A DNA stretch of 64,000 nt, taken from Fragilariopsis cylindrus CCMP1102 (lineage: Eukaryota > Bacillariophyta > Bacillariophyceae > Bacillariales > Bacillariaceae). The notes under the pieces were generated by a model, which was not told where the DNA came from, did no database searches, and saw only the letters and a program-made list of their open reading frames with translations. Each line of letters opens with the position of its first letter. The stretch's first letter is position 1. Shown one piece after another: positions 10,416-22,113 of the stretch. The stretch spans positions 62,001 through 126,000 of the forward strand of contig FMBT01000371.1 in assembly GCA_900095095.1 (NCBI GenBank), read 5' to 3'. The translations under genes were made by a program, and so were the position numbers.

Positions 10416-12901
10416 TCATACGTATAATTCTGTTGCTATCATAAGACATGCACCAGTAATTGTACCCCATATTATTGATCGATAATATTGATAGTAATAT
10501 TGTATCATCCTCCTCATTCTTAGCATAGTAGTAGTGTTCTTCTCGTGATTGCTATTGTTGTTATTGTAATTGCTTTTATTATTAGTAATAATAATACTTT
10601 TTATTGCTTCTGGATATAATTCCCATATTGATACTGTTATCATAACACCAGAAACAAATGCTAAAACATTTTTTAAATCAAGTCCATTATCATTATCATT
10701 ACCATTATCATTACTATTCCTTAAGAAGAATAATGCCACTAATGCACCGATTGGTTCTGCGAGGCCTGAGATAGATGCTAACCAAAATGCTAACCAGGGC
10801 CGATCTGGACGTGCTACCATACATGGTACTTGAATTTTTTTTTTTAAAGTTTTTGTTTTGTTTGATGAATATCATGATGGATGTATGTACGTGTTTTTGT
10901 TGATACAGTAGTTTTTGAAAACGAATGAGTCAATGGAATCAAAATAGAATAAAATAATAGTAAATAAAAGTGGTGAGGTAGGTATTGCGTACAATCAATC
11001 AATCAGTGTTGCTTTTTGTCAGCCATCGTTGTCCCGAATATGAATGAAAACGAATAGTAGAAAATCAATGAACATGTATATAGATTCGGACCGAACGAAC
11101 AACCGAACAACCGAGCGCCGCATTTAAAGGTATGTAAAGCACCCACACAAATAATCATAACTTGTTAATTGATTTGATCGATCGATCGATCGCCGCACTG
11201 CACTGCATCGGTTGATCGGTTATCGGTTTATCGATGAATCAATCAGATCGTATCGTATCGAATCAAATCGAATCGAATCGAAATCATGTATTTGAACCAC
11301 AGACAACTTTATCAATAAAATAAAATAAAATACAATAAAATAAATAAATCTAAAGAACTTAAAACTTACCACTAATTGCTATTCCTTCTGGTACATTATG
11401 GATAAATATACCAATTGCCACAGTAATACCTAATTCTGGTGATTCCTTTGCAGATGCAGCCTGTTGTTAGGTTAGTAGAAACGGTAGTAGTAGAGTGAGT
11501 GAGTGGAGTGGAGTGGAGTTGAAGTTGATGTTGATTTGAAGTTGATGTGCTGCATTGAATATAATATAATATAATAGGAGCATAATATATATATACTGAC
11601 TGACGGTGAAATGAATAATAATACAGTATAATAATACAGTATAATCACGTACGTACCACACATAATCCTTCTGGAAAATTATGGATTAATAAACTGGTAA
11701 ATAATAGAAGTGCCACACGCCAGGAACGTTTCCGACGTTCTGTTGAAAATGCTGTTGTTGTGAAATCTTCATTATCTTGCTGATCATTATCATTATCATC
11801 TTGCTGATCATTATTATTATCTTGCTTTGTTGTTTTACGTTGCCTGATTAACAATAAAGGTGCTGTCTTAGTGTTAGTGTCATTGTTATTTGATGATAAT
11901 GGATTCCAATTTTCTTCTACTAGTGATGTTAATTCGTCACTCGTTATTATGTAGTCATTATCAGTATTATTACCGTTGTTGTCATCATCATTATCATCCA
12001 TAGAAAGATATAAATCATAATTATTTCGTACATTATTGTTATTATAGTCGTCTTCATTATTATCACCTGATATTTTATCGTCATCTGAATCTGATGCTAG
12101 TAAATAAATATTATCCGGATCTGGTAAAAAAACTAATAACTTTGACAATAGAAGATAGGCCAACACACCGATAAAAAATGATCCAATTCTTTCCATTATT
12201 ATTTTTGTATGATACATTATAGTTATTTCTGTTTTCATATTATTATTCTCACTACTAGTACCGTCAGTAGCATTATCGACATTATTATCAACGTCTATAC
12301 TGTTGTATTCATAAGATATCATACCATCATATACTTCTGGTAATAATGAGATAATGGAGATTGTGATCATCACCGAGGCTGCTAATGATAATGAAAAGGA
12401 CATTATTTTATATATCGTTGAGGATTGAAAACAAAATATAATGGAGGCACCAATACATGTCGATCCACCCGCTAGACACGATAAGAATAATGGAAAATAA
12501 AAGGAATCTGAATCTGAATCATCTTTATTATTAAAGGAAGAGGATGATGATGAATCTGAAGATGATGATTCGTTATTACTATTATTTGTATTTGTAGTAT
12601 TATTCTTGCCATCAGTAACTTCTAATTTATTCGTTATTGTCGTCGTCGTCGTCGTCGTCGATGCTGCTGCTGATAGTAATACATCTTGTTCGTCTGCTTG
12701 CTGTTGCTGTTGCTGGTGTTGTTGCAGCATTCTTGATACAGTTGGTATCTCTTTCAAGAAGGCGGAGGTGGTGGTTACTGCTGTTGTTGCTGCTGCTGAT
12801 GTACCTACTGTAGTGCCTGATGTTGCTGCGAACGATGCAAGCAGTAGTAGCAGCAGTAGATGTAGACGTTGAGTATTAAGTAACATCATGTTCATCACCA
12901 T
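10416..12901 (-). CDS. ZIP-family (Zn/Fe) metal transporter, 3 exons
   Basis: Exons 12901-11657, 11460-11370 and 10828-10416 join to 582 residues with no frame break (1245+91+413 nt). The introns are GTACGT..CAG (phase 0) and GTAAGT..AAG (phase 1). A signal-like segment is followed by Gln- and Ser/Asp-rich low-complexity regions. Membrane helices begin near residue 138. A long Asn/Asp-rich loop separates helix 3 from helix 4. Helix 4 carries HNFPEG (His407) and helix 5 carries HNVPEG (His436); these paired motifs form the metal site in ZIP transporters. SGLAEPIGALVAL is helix 6 and LAFVSGVMITVSIWELYPEA a later helix. ZIPs import divalent metals such as zinc or iron into the cytosol; the substrate cannot be read from sequence. 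Intron 1 falls directly after HNFPEGLCV, and the 91-nt middle exon carries the second motif. The loop is acidic rather than the usual His-rich. Confidence 0.9.
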
Positions 12902-13639
12902 GGTGCATACCGTCTACTGTTTTTTGCGAATACAGTCAAGTAAGTAGGTTTTCCAAACTAAAATTTAGCTACTGTATGACGAAGTGTATGCTGTGATGTT
13001 GTTGCTTATTATTGTGGGATGGATGATGATATAATGTTGGTGTCGTTTTTGAATTGAGGATACACAGTACAGTAACTTATGCGAATTGCGAATAAAAAAT
13101 AATCCTACTTATGAACAATGCTACGCGCGTGGGAAGACCAAGGTTGACTATAAAACTTGAGATTTTACACGTGAAAAACACATGCGCAATTTTTAGCCAA
13201 ATATACTGTACTACTCCTTACAGTACTCACCGGTACAGTAGATTTTTTTTTCCAGTAGATTTTTTTTTCAGTAATAACAAGGGAAAGAATAGTTTAAATA
13301 CTTCATCTGTAAAAATCGTTTCGTAATATTCGTTCTTTACTACCGGTACAGTCAAAATAATTGTGTCAGTGAGTGAACAAACGAACAAACAACAACAACA
13401 ACAAGCGAACAACAGCAAGCAACAAACAATCAAGGACGATTGAGTGAACGAACGAACAAGCAAACTACAGCAAAGAAAACACATCAATCAATCAATATAA
13501 ATCGGATCTCATAATAATTTGAAATAAATCAGAAAAAGAACAACAACAAGTTGCCGAACAGTACAGTACAGTACAGTATAGAACCTAGCGCATATTGCCG
13601 TGACACGTCCGGCCCACTTCACACAATCGCAACACCAGC
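12902..13639. other. intergenic between divergent genes
   Basis: No gene is seen. An ACAGT run (13559-13579), poly-T tracts (13243-13269) and ACAA-rich leader-like DNA (13380-13480) lie between the ZIP gene and the broken gene to the right. Confidence 0.45.
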
Positions 13640-14010
13640 ATAATGCAGCCACAACAACGATCGCAACGATACACGATCACAACGATCGTCAAATAAACCA
13701 CCACCATCACCACCAACATTCGTATTTAGATTTCAGAATGATGATATTATATTACGTAAAATACTGACAGAATCAAAAACAATTGCAGTAATTGGTGCAT
13801 CCGAGAAACCACATCGTGATTCCTATCATATTATGGGGTGTATTTATTAGACTATGGATAGGATGTCTATCCAGTCAATCCAATTTTAGCGGCTACTAAA
13901 AAAGATAACGATGGAAATAATATAAAATTATATAATCGTACTATATATTCCTTAATGGAAGATATATCGAACAATGGAATTACAATTGATTGTAGTGGAT
14001 ATGTTTCATA
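13640..14010 (+). pseudogene. broken CoA-binding-domain (YccU-like) gene
   Basis: From about 13735 the translation reads ILRKILTESKTIAVIGASEKPHRDSY and then, in another frame, LDYG-stop-DVYPVNPILAATKK and TIYSLMEDI. This is the Rossmann-type CoA_binding_2 domain: a first strand with the VGAS loop and a second strand DVYPVNP. At least one frame change near 13840 and a TAG within the DYGxDVYP strand break it, and the upstream Pro-rich leader also changes frame. The C-terminal half of the domain is absent; similarity ends near 14006, right where the convergent neighbour's stop codon lies (14027). Intact relatives bind CoA or nucleotide; their role is poorly defined. A small coding-like piece at about 15468-15530 (TTPAVKGPVLLANSMQEVG) is on the same strand beyond the next gene, but I cannot show that it belongs here. 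Confidence 0.6.
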
Positions 14011-14026
14011 TATATATATTATTCAT

Positions 14027-15414
14027 TTATTGTTTAAGCAACTTATCAATTTCTAAAAGGAATGATTGTCTTTTACTTCCATTGTAGATAGCAAGGGGTG
14101 TTAAATCACGTAAGGAACCCAAGACGGGGGCACGAAGAAATTTTAATTTCTTTTGAATTGATTTTGGAAATAATGGTTTGAAAAAGGAGGCAAAGGCCTG
14201 TAAGATAAAGGGTAAATTTAAGATCATGGTCGGTCCGGCCAAGGATGGATATAATTTTTCATATTGTGACGAACTCGACGACAATGCTTTCGAGAATCGA
14301 GGATCGGGTGGTTTTCGGACACCTTAATAATAATATGGTAGTGCAAAATAATATGTGTAAAGAATAAAATAAAATAAAAAGAAGATGTAAGAAGAAGGGT
14401 ACAAAACAAAAGTGTATTTATTGCGATTCTGATGGAATATTTATATCTTCAAGCAAGGGGTGATTATGCAATTTCTCGTCACTTTCCCAATGAAAACTAA
14501 CGTCTAGTAGTTCCACAAACACAAAGAAGAAACACTCACCAGTTATATCGTTTGCAAGAATAACTTCACACAACCGTCCAGTTTGTTCCGAGCGTTGATT
14601 GGCGACTAAATGATGTATTTCTTTTCACATACAGAAAGAAATCCGATAACTGATCCACAGTAACCTCGTTCATTAATTTAGTATCATCAATCAAGGATGC
14701 ACGGATGACATAGACAAGATCACCATCAGCGGGGGCTAATGTGACAAATGTTTTCGAGGTAACATATTTATTAATGAGGGTGGCATGAGGTGCCGAATCA
14801 CGAACAATATCATTATTCCATTTTCCTTGTTCTTTCGTAGCAGAATTGTAAGCTTGTAATGCTGCCTCCATAATGGCTTTCCCTCTTGTCGTCTTGCGAT
14901 AATCGAGTGCCTCCTGTAATGCTATTTTGGCTTCCCATCCTGTTTCAAATGCCAAAGCAAATCGTAATCTTATCACTTCCGAAACAACAGCGTCATCGTC
15001 ATCGTTGTTCTCCTCATTATCGTTATCGTTACCGACAAGAACGGTAGCAAGAGAATTGACCACTCTTCGATTCCGATCCAGCAAAATTTGAATATCTTTT
15101 TTAGATTCAATTCGTTTTCCTCTTCTGCTTGCCGCCGATGATGATGAAGTTGTGGCGGACAAAACCACCCGTTCTCTTCGTGTTGTTGCTGGTATTGTTG
15201 ATGTTTTTGCTGCTGCTGCTGGTATTATTGTTGTTGTTGATATTGATGATGTTGTAACACCTTTATTACCAGCTTTCTCCAATGTTACAAAGGGGGAGGA
15301 CGAAGACGAGAATGCAGAAGCGTAGTTGATTATACTAGTACATGATATACAGCATAACAAAACAGAGAACTTAAAAAGAAGGATGATGGTAGTAGTAGTA
15401 GTAGATCTGAACAT
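14027..15414 (-). CDS. plastid-targeted CRAL-TRIO-like protein, 2 exons
   Basis: Exon 1 spans 15414-14540 and exon 2 spans 14322-14027, with a GTGAGT..AAG intron in phase 1. The amino terminus is a signal peptide ending in YASAF, matching the diatom ASAF plastid-import motif. A Ser/Thr-rich linker follows. Residues about 135-260 form a helical domain (RLRFALAFETGWEAKIALQEAL) of the kind found before CRAL-TRIO domains. DLVYVIRAS then begins the lipid-binding fold, and exon 2 gives YEKLYPSLAGPTMILNLPF and KPLFPKSIQKKLKFL, like the CRAL-TRIO floor and gate helices. Such proteins carry hydrophobic ligands between membranes. A one-base offset occurs at a run of four T at 14622-14625 (plus strand): one base fewer restores LYVKEIHHLVANQRSEQTG-like reading up to the intron, with a total length near 390. 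It lies between the neighbouring broken CoA gene and the satellite region. Confidence 0.7.
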
Positions 15415-16140
15415 GGTTAATTCCGTTTCAGTGTCTGTAATTAATGATATGTGTATTATGTATTGGCAGGTACTACGCCTGCTGTAAAAGGTCCAGTATT
15501 ATTAGCAAACAGTATGCAAGAAGTTGGGATGACGTGTACAACATTCTTTCTGTCGGAAAAAAGAATGTGATGACGATCAAGGATACACATTGAATGCGGG
15601 AAAAAAATTAGGAATCAATTCTTGAGTCTCGCACTTGAATAAATCTCCGCGTGGAACCAGTCATTAATATAAAAGCTAAATCATGCCCAAATTTTACTAG
15701 TATTTGTTAGTGTAGTATATATATAATAACAACTTTAGCATCAAGTATATATACCTAAAATGTAATTTTTTTGGAAAATTAAATCATGAAGTCTACAATT
15801 GACCTATTGGATGGAGAACAGTTATATTCCTTAGTCTTGTAAGCCTACTAGTATCTTACAATGTAGGCTCACACACACACGGCACACATCAAATAACCCC
15901 CAAAAATGGCCCGTTTGCAGTGTTTTGTGGACATACAGTACACTCAAAAAGGTGAATCATCCCAAAATATATGAATGGGGTGTACCATATATACCAAAGG
16001 GGGCTCACTCTTGGTGCTTTGTGTTGATGATCCAGCTTAGGTGGGCACAAAAGTGGAAAAACCTGTTTTGGGGGCCTAAATGGCCCATTTTGTGGTTAAT
16101 GCGGCCCTACAACTTCATAACCTCCAAAGAAACCTAAGCA
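15415..16140. other. intergenic with short coding-like remnant
   Basis: A short coding-like stretch at about 15468-15530 (TTPAVKGPVLLANSMQE, plus strand) is preceded by CAG and may be an orphan exon. I do not recognise its family. The remainder has no gene; microsatellite CACACA lies at 15871-15880. Confidence 0.3.
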
Positions 16141-16830
16141 TTATGTGGACCTTGTAGGTATAGGTATAATGGATGCTAGTACATCCGACCCAACTGGTGT
16201 TGTCTTCTGTAACCCTTTCAAATGAGATATTTTGTGTTCATTTCTGATCAAAAATCTTGTTATTTTTGTGAGTGTAACAACAGCAAACCGGATTTCATTC
16301 CGAAACCACAGGAACAGAAAATTTGTAAGAGGCAAACACAATGTGCTATTACTCTATGTGGATGCTAGTACACCTGACCCATCTGATGTTGTCTTCTGCA
16401 ACCCTTTCAAATGAGATATTTTGTGTCCATTTCTGGTCAAAAAAATACTGTTTTTGTGTGTGCAACAATAGCAAAATTGATATCATTCCACAACCACAGG
16501 GACAGAAAAGTTGTTGGAGGCAAACACAATGTTCTAGTACTCTATGTGGATGCTAGTGCACCCAACCCATCTGGTGGTGTCCTCTGAAACCCTTTCAAAT
16601 GAGATATTTTGTGTTTGTGTTCTTTTCTAATCAAAATTTTTATTGTTTTTGTGTGTGCAACAATAGCAAACAGGATTTCATGCCGCAACCACAAGAACAG
16701 TTAACTTGTAGGAGGCATACACAATATTCTAGTACACTGTGTGGATGTTTGTGCACCTTACCTATCTGGTGTTGTCCTGTGCAACCCTTTTAAATGAGAT
16801 ATTTTGTGGTTCATTTCTGATTAAAACATT
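16141..16830 (+). repeat. tandem satellite, about 188-195 bp period, 3.5 copies
   Basis: GGATGCTAGT-type starts occur at 16172, 16360, 16548 and (diverged) 16743, so the period is 188, 188 and 195 bases. Each unit carries AACCCTTTCAAATGAGATATTTTGTG, TTTTTGTGxGTGxAACAA and an ACCACAGGxACAG block. Copies differ by about 10-20 percent, so the array is not very recent. No lasting reading frame is conserved between units. Confidence 0.85.
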
Positions 16831-19391
16831 TTATGGTCCAAAACACATACATTATTCTATTATTTAAACATACCACCAGCTAAATTAGAACACAGATTTG
16901 ATTCACTACCCTCACTAAGAAATACAACTTGTGAATGGAAAGCATCATCACCCCAACCCACCATTATTTTGGGTGCAAATGCAGTATACTCCTGTTTTTA
17001 AAAAAATCTCATATTATAGAGGACCATATTTAGAATAGTCACTGTTGGTTGACAATGCCCTCATACCAATTTTGGCAGAAACATCCACACAAATAATACT
17101 CATAAAACAAAGGAACTTATCTTAATCCCCCACTAAAAGGCTCTCTGGTCTATATGGTACACCTCGCTAAAATTTTGTTGAGTCATGTTGAGCTAATAAT
17201 AATAGGGTAAAAATTGTTTTTGGCCCTTGGCAAGGAAATTCACCAATTTCGCTTTGCAGACATATTATAACTATGCATAATATATATAATGGATTCCATA
17301 ACTTTATTTTCTTGAGTTACTTTTCAAGCAAAAATAATAGCCGCAACAAATTAACTAGTAACATGGTGTGTTAAAGACCAGTTATTATTCGTGGATGTGC
17401 GCATTAACTGAGCCGTGTATCACAGCAAATTCTTAAACCAATATTTGTTACTCACATGGGAGGGTAAAGGAACTTTCCTTGCCAAAGAACTTGCCCTCTC
17501 TCAGAAGTTCTACCCTTTTTTGTGTGACTAGAGTACTTATTGCACAGAATTGATGCAATAGGTACAGGGACATCAGCATTGTATACAAGATCACTATTTG
17601 TGCCTGCCCGTGTGCACTCCATGCATTCAACTTGTTGTGTCATATGATGAGCATGTGTACATGTTGTTTCACATTATCATTATGTGTACAAGTCATTAGA
17701 TATCATTGCACATTACCTACCTGTGTTCCATCAATCATACTGCTGTGGTGGCTGGTTCATATATAATATTGGTTAGGTGTCATAGGAGGGGACTGCTAGC
17801 TGATAATTATTGTCCCTGACCACCTGACATAGTAATCAGCTCCCATCCACCTGTATGTTACAATTTTATTCTATCTTCTTATCTTTAGACCAGACCATTG
17901 TTATGTGGTGTGTTGTGATGGCATGGCAAGAAAGATATTTGTTTTTTTACAGAAAAAATAAATTAGAAAAAGCAAAACAAAATAGTATATATGTATTCAC
18001 ACTTCATTAGACTTGAAATGCTGGCTTACACCTTTGAAGTGTAATGCTAACCAGTACAACAAAGCTGGATCACTAGATAACGGATGATGACAACATAGGA
18101 CTTGGTATGGTCACAGTGAAAACTGCTACAACATTCTTTGTTTCTTCTGGTGCATGCCCATATGGTGAGCATTATTAGAAGTCAACACTATTTACACTTT
18201 ACATTTCTGTGCAACTACCTCTCTAACACACTTACTATTTACATATCTTAATGTGTTTCTTTCTGATTACATCTGTTTAAACACACAGTCACAGTTACAT
18301 TCCTCTCCTATTTTTGCTGGTATTTTTAATTTGTGTCCTTTTCAACTTGGTGATGGTTGGTAATAATTCTAACAATGCTGTTGGTAAAAGTTGTCCCTCG
18401 ACTTTGTCCCCTGTAAATGAGACCTGTCCAGCTGTAAATTCTATTGCAAAAGTGTACCTGACAGATAATGGGTCTCTTGGGGTGGGAATATCACGACAGC
18501 AGATACAATTTTTGTCTCGACATTAGACTCTGGCTCCGGGTTCAACTTCAGTTCTTATAATCTCAAGGAGGTATCAATCATTGTTTCTAATTCGGATCCC
18601 AAATCAATAATCACCAGCAAAAATCTATCTACTTCCTGTCCTGGACCTTGGATGATTGGTTCTACAGATTGCTTCTGGCTTTAAATTGGATGAATAGATG
18701 TAGTTTCTGGTTAATCACAAAATTTTGATGCAGATAAGAAATTCTTTGGTTTATGAATCAATGGAAGGGTTGGGTAAGTAAATGATTAATTAAAATAAAG
18801 GACGGACGACAAATGTATCAAAGAAAAAATGAATCATCAACTTGCCAACAATGATCTCATTAACCCATAAGTGGTCTCGGAACTATGGGAACTGCAGATC
18901 AAAATGATCCAAACAAAAGGATTTCGAGGTTTATGCAAAGTGTTTCTTGGTAAACCGGTCGACCTTGAAGAGATACAATGCACTACAAATAAAGTAAAAC
19001 GAAAATATGAGTACAGTAGTGTGAAGATAATAACAGGTTGAGTATACTGCTGACTGCTTAATACTTCTTATTTATTTATTGTTAACAGTTATGTGTTCGG
19101 TCGGTGCAATCATACCATACCGTACCGTAGCTACAAACAAACAAAACACAAAAGCTTGCTAAGTTCGCATTCTATATTTGAAATCTATAATGTGTATTTA
19201 TTTTTATTACTTTATCTTTAATCTGAAACGAATGCAATTGAGAGAACCATTCCTCGTCCGTCTTTTCATTATTGCCACCTCCTTCGTTTTCCGATCATTA
19301 TTCCGTCCTCTCCTCTTCTTTTCTATTTTCCTTCCTCATCCGTTATATCTTAAAATACTTACTACTTTACTTTACGTTCACTTGGATTAAA
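16831..19391. other. gene-poor stretch with one degraded coding-like piece
   Basis: No intact gene is seen. Between 18314 and about 18675 a plus-strand frame encodes a hydrophobic start, then Asn-rich and CPSTLSPVNETCPAVN-like sequence. After a frame change it continues as ITTADTIFVSTLDSGSGFNF and ends CFWL-stop. It looks like a decayed secreted protein of unknown family. The rest is moderately AT-rich, different in texture from the low-complexity DNA around genes, and may be old transposon-derived sequence. Confidence 0.35.
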
Positions 19392-20225
19392 TTAATTAAT
19401 ACCTAAAAGTAAATCATCATCAAGATCAAGACCGTCAATAAATGCTGCATCAAAATCAACAGTTGGTACGTTTGTTGGATATGCACTTGGTGAAAATGTT
19501 GGTGTTTTAGTAAATGGCATCGTTGGTGAAAATGATGGTGCCGCCGAATCATTTTCTTCAAGTAGACCATCAATATCATTTATTGGTACAGTAGTGAAAG
19601 CATTACCATAATTAAGATCTAAAATAGGATCAATTGTTGGACTAATTGTTTCACCACCACCTCCACCACCACCACCACCACCACCACCTTGATTCATTGA
19701 AATTAATGTTGGTGATGCTGTTGTTGGTGAGATCGTTGGATATGCAGAAGGTGATGGTGTTGGTGGCTCTGTAATAGCAATTGTTGGTGAAATTGTTGAT
19801 GATACAGTTGCATCCATTTCTTCTGTTGGGAATTCCGTTAGAAATAATTCTAGAAGTGATTCAGTGGGTGAATCAGTAATTTCAATTTCACCTTTTAAAC
19901 ATTTTTCACATGCAGGACGACATACTTCATATAGATATTGTTCACCATTAGGACCATTAGGATGGTCATTATCACACTTTCCCATCTTTGCAATTTGTTT
20001 ACAACTTAATAAATGATCATCTGTTTCAATTCTTTCTCGTGTATTTCTACATTCAAGTAGATCTATTTTATCGCCACTTTCAGCATCGCTACTTTCATCG
20101 AAACTTATCTCATCGGCACTTTCAAGGTATCGTGTCGTCCCACGAATACCTCCTCCAATCACAGGATCGGCGATACTAAGAATCGTCGTAACTGCTATGA
20201 CGCTGACCGCAAAAGAGAACTTCAT
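19392..20225 (-). CDS. secreted ShKT-like protein with SPT-rich tail
   Basis: A single-exon gene of 277 residues. Residues 1-25 form a signal peptide (AVSVIAVTTILSI). Residues about 57-112 contain six cysteines spaced as in ShKT/ShK toxin-like domains (C-NTRERI, SCKQIAKMGKC, EVCRPACEKC). A long tail of repeated (I/P)SPT and PTPSPSAYPT motifs follows, interrupted by a Gly run of about 12, and a short acidic Leu-rich end DDDLLLG. ShKT domains in algae accompany secreted or cell-surface proteins and proteases; alone they may bind channels or proteins. S/T/P tails are typical of heavily glycosylated diatom wall or mucilage proteins. It shares this architecture with the gene at 25932-27500, but its Cys spacing is distinct. 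Function is inferred only at the level of location. Confidence 0.75.
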   Translation of the reverse strand: MKFSFAVSVIAVTTILSIADPVIGGGIRGTTRYLESADEISFDESSDAESGDKIDLLECRNTRERIETDDHLLSCKQIAKMGKCDNDHPNGPNGEQYLYEVCRPACEKCLKGEIEITDSPTESLLELFLTEFPTEEMDATVSSTISPTIAITEPPTPSPSAYPTISPTTASPTLISMNQGGGGGGGGGGGGETISPTIDPILDLNYGNAFTTVPINDIDGLLEENDSAAPSFSPTMPFTKTPTFSPSAYPTNVPTVDFDAAFIDGLDLDDDLLLGIN

Positions 20226-21157
20226 ATTGTTGTTTTGATTTGATTTGATTAGTTTCGTTTTGCTATTGTCGTTGTTTGTTACAGAGTGTAGTTTCTTATT
20301 GTATGCTTGTAGATGAGAAATATAACATTATGATATGAATTCAGGTAATTTATAGTAAAAGTTTGTGTTGTGCCTGCTCAACAAAGAGAATAATAACGTA
20401 AAAAAAAATATAGCTTATGACGATGCAGTATCACTACACTACTAGTACGTCTAAGAGGCCCAAGTGATTAAAGGAACTGTTATAAGTACTAAAGGCGATC
20501 GTGCACTATGCTTCGTGGGTTGGAGTGTGTGTTGCCTAATCGTGAACAATGACTTTTGATCGCAAAACGTACGACTTGTATGTTGTTTCTCCCATAAATA
20601 AAAAGATATGATATTTTTATCTGATAAGCCTTTTTTCCCGATCATTGAACGAAATTCTCCAAGCACAATAATCTGCGTCTAATACGTAAATATCAAACAT
20701 TCCTATTGCATTTTCTTAAAAGATAAAAATGACCCATCTGTATCAATAAGAACGCATGGAAAACAAAAACTTTTATTTCCTTTATCATTGAAATGAAATT
20801 CTCTGACCCTACAAGGAGGGGAAGGAGTAATTTTATTTATGAATGAACGAATGAATGAAAAAATCGAATCGAATGAATCGAATGAATCGAATCCCGTCAA
20901 ATATTTATTTCTGCCGTTACAATATATATTATGTATCGATCTTTTATTCTGTATACATACACATGGTATGTGTTGTATTTTTTACGGTATATCAAAGTGT
21001 GAAAGAAACTAACGCAATCCCTGACTTCCTTGTCGACGACGAAGTATCCCTTCATTACTATTTGCGGCGGCAACGGCAACGACAACGGCAACGGTACAGT
21101 GCAGAATACTGCATCAAACAATTTTTTTGACGGTTGGATCGAAGACGAAGAAAAATA
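20226..21157. other. intergenic, no gene seen
   Basis: AT-rich DNA with a GAATCGAATGAATCG repeat at 20860-20895 and an AACGGCAACGACAACGG repeat at 21066-21092 just before the next gene. Short open frames here are not supported. Confidence 0.45.
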
Positions 21158-21655
21158 ATGACTGGACTGACATCGACGGTTGCGCGGTTGCTCCTATTTG
21201 GGATGGTCCTTATGGATATTGGTGTGGACAAAACCTTTGGATGGATTGCTGGGCTCCAAATCGATCTATCCAATGGCCCTAGTCGCAATTTTCTTGGAAA
21301 CTGTCACCGTCCCAAATACGGTGCGAGATCTGGTAGTCTTTCGTCCTCGTCACCGCCACATTCACCATCCTCGTCGATCCTCTTTGCGACCTGCCGCATC
21401 TGCCGCGGGTCCTACGATCCAATCTTCAACAAGGTATCCTCGTGCGTCTACCACCCGGGAAGCCTCCGGGGCGAGTCCCCGCGGAAATCCGACTGGGAGG
21501 AGGAGGACTACGACGAAGACGGCAAGCATCGGAAGGGCGGCATCAAGAAGTCCATCGACAATTCCCAGCTCGTGTACACCTACAACTGCTGCGGGGGAGG
21601 CCCGGAGTCGGAGGGGTGCACCAAGGACAAATGCAAGTCCTTCGACGATCCATAA
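21158..21655 (+). CDS. CHORD-like Cys/His zinc-binding protein, GC-rich
   Basis: The frame is open from 21134, but that position is TTG; the first ATG is at 21158 and gives 165 residues. The amino terminus (RLLLFGMVLMDIGV) is a signal peptide or anchor. The conserved part begins at CRICRGSYDP and includes SCVYHPGSLRG, then VYTYNCCGGG and EGCTKDKC. The order C..C, CxYHPG, xxCC, GCxxxxC is that of CHORD-type zinc domains (CxYHPG..WSCC...GCxxGxH), shortened and with Cys in place of the final His. CHORD proteins act as cochaperones with SGT1/HSP90 in other eukaryotes; that role cannot be assumed for a secreted form. Coding DNA at 21330-21650 strongly prefers G or C in third codon positions, unlike any neighbour. 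Overlapping open frames on both strands are shadows of this GC-rich gene. Confidence 0.65.
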   Translation: MTGLTSTVARLLLFGMVLMDIGVDKTFGWIAGLQIDLSNGPSRNFLGNCHRPKYGARSGSLSSSSPPHSPSSSILFATCRICRGSYDPIFNKVSSCVYHPGSLRGESPRKSDWEEEDYDEDGKHRKGGIKKSIDNSQLVYTYNCCGGGPESEGCTKDKCKSFDDP

Positions 21656-22113
21656 TGCTATACTGTACGCGTAGTCCGAATACAATGGAATTAAATGGAA
21701 TGGAACGATGGGAGTGTTGGGCAACTTTGAAAAATCGAACCTTTACGTGATACAGTAAACGGTAAATCCTTTTCTTAATTCTTCCTCTCATTCGCTTTCG
21801 CGTTCATTTTTTCTTAAAAATACACGAATACACAAGTAAGAAACGGACGACCAACGATTTGCTGTTGACTACTAGTACACCGAAGATAATGACGCAAATC
21901 AAAGGCAGAAACGTCGAGATTGAAAAAAAAAAAATATCATGACTTTTTGATGTATGTATTTATTCTGTAGATCTTATTCAATACACACTTCCCATACAAA
22001 ACTATTAGGACTAATCGTTTAAAATATTATAGTAATGATAATATGCATATTATTATTGACGCTCTGTGTTGATGCATCTTTTGCTATTTTTTCAGTCTTT
22101 TATCTTATTTTAT
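21656..22113. other. intergenic, no gene seen
   Basis: AT-rich DNA containing the presumed 3' ends of the convergent genes on either side. No structure stands out. Confidence 0.5.

Noticed and set aside
21180-21791. Overlapping long frames on both strands around 21.2-21.8 kb
   Set aside because: They are by-products of the high GC of the CHORD-like gene, which alone shows a signal peptide and ordered Cys/His motifs.
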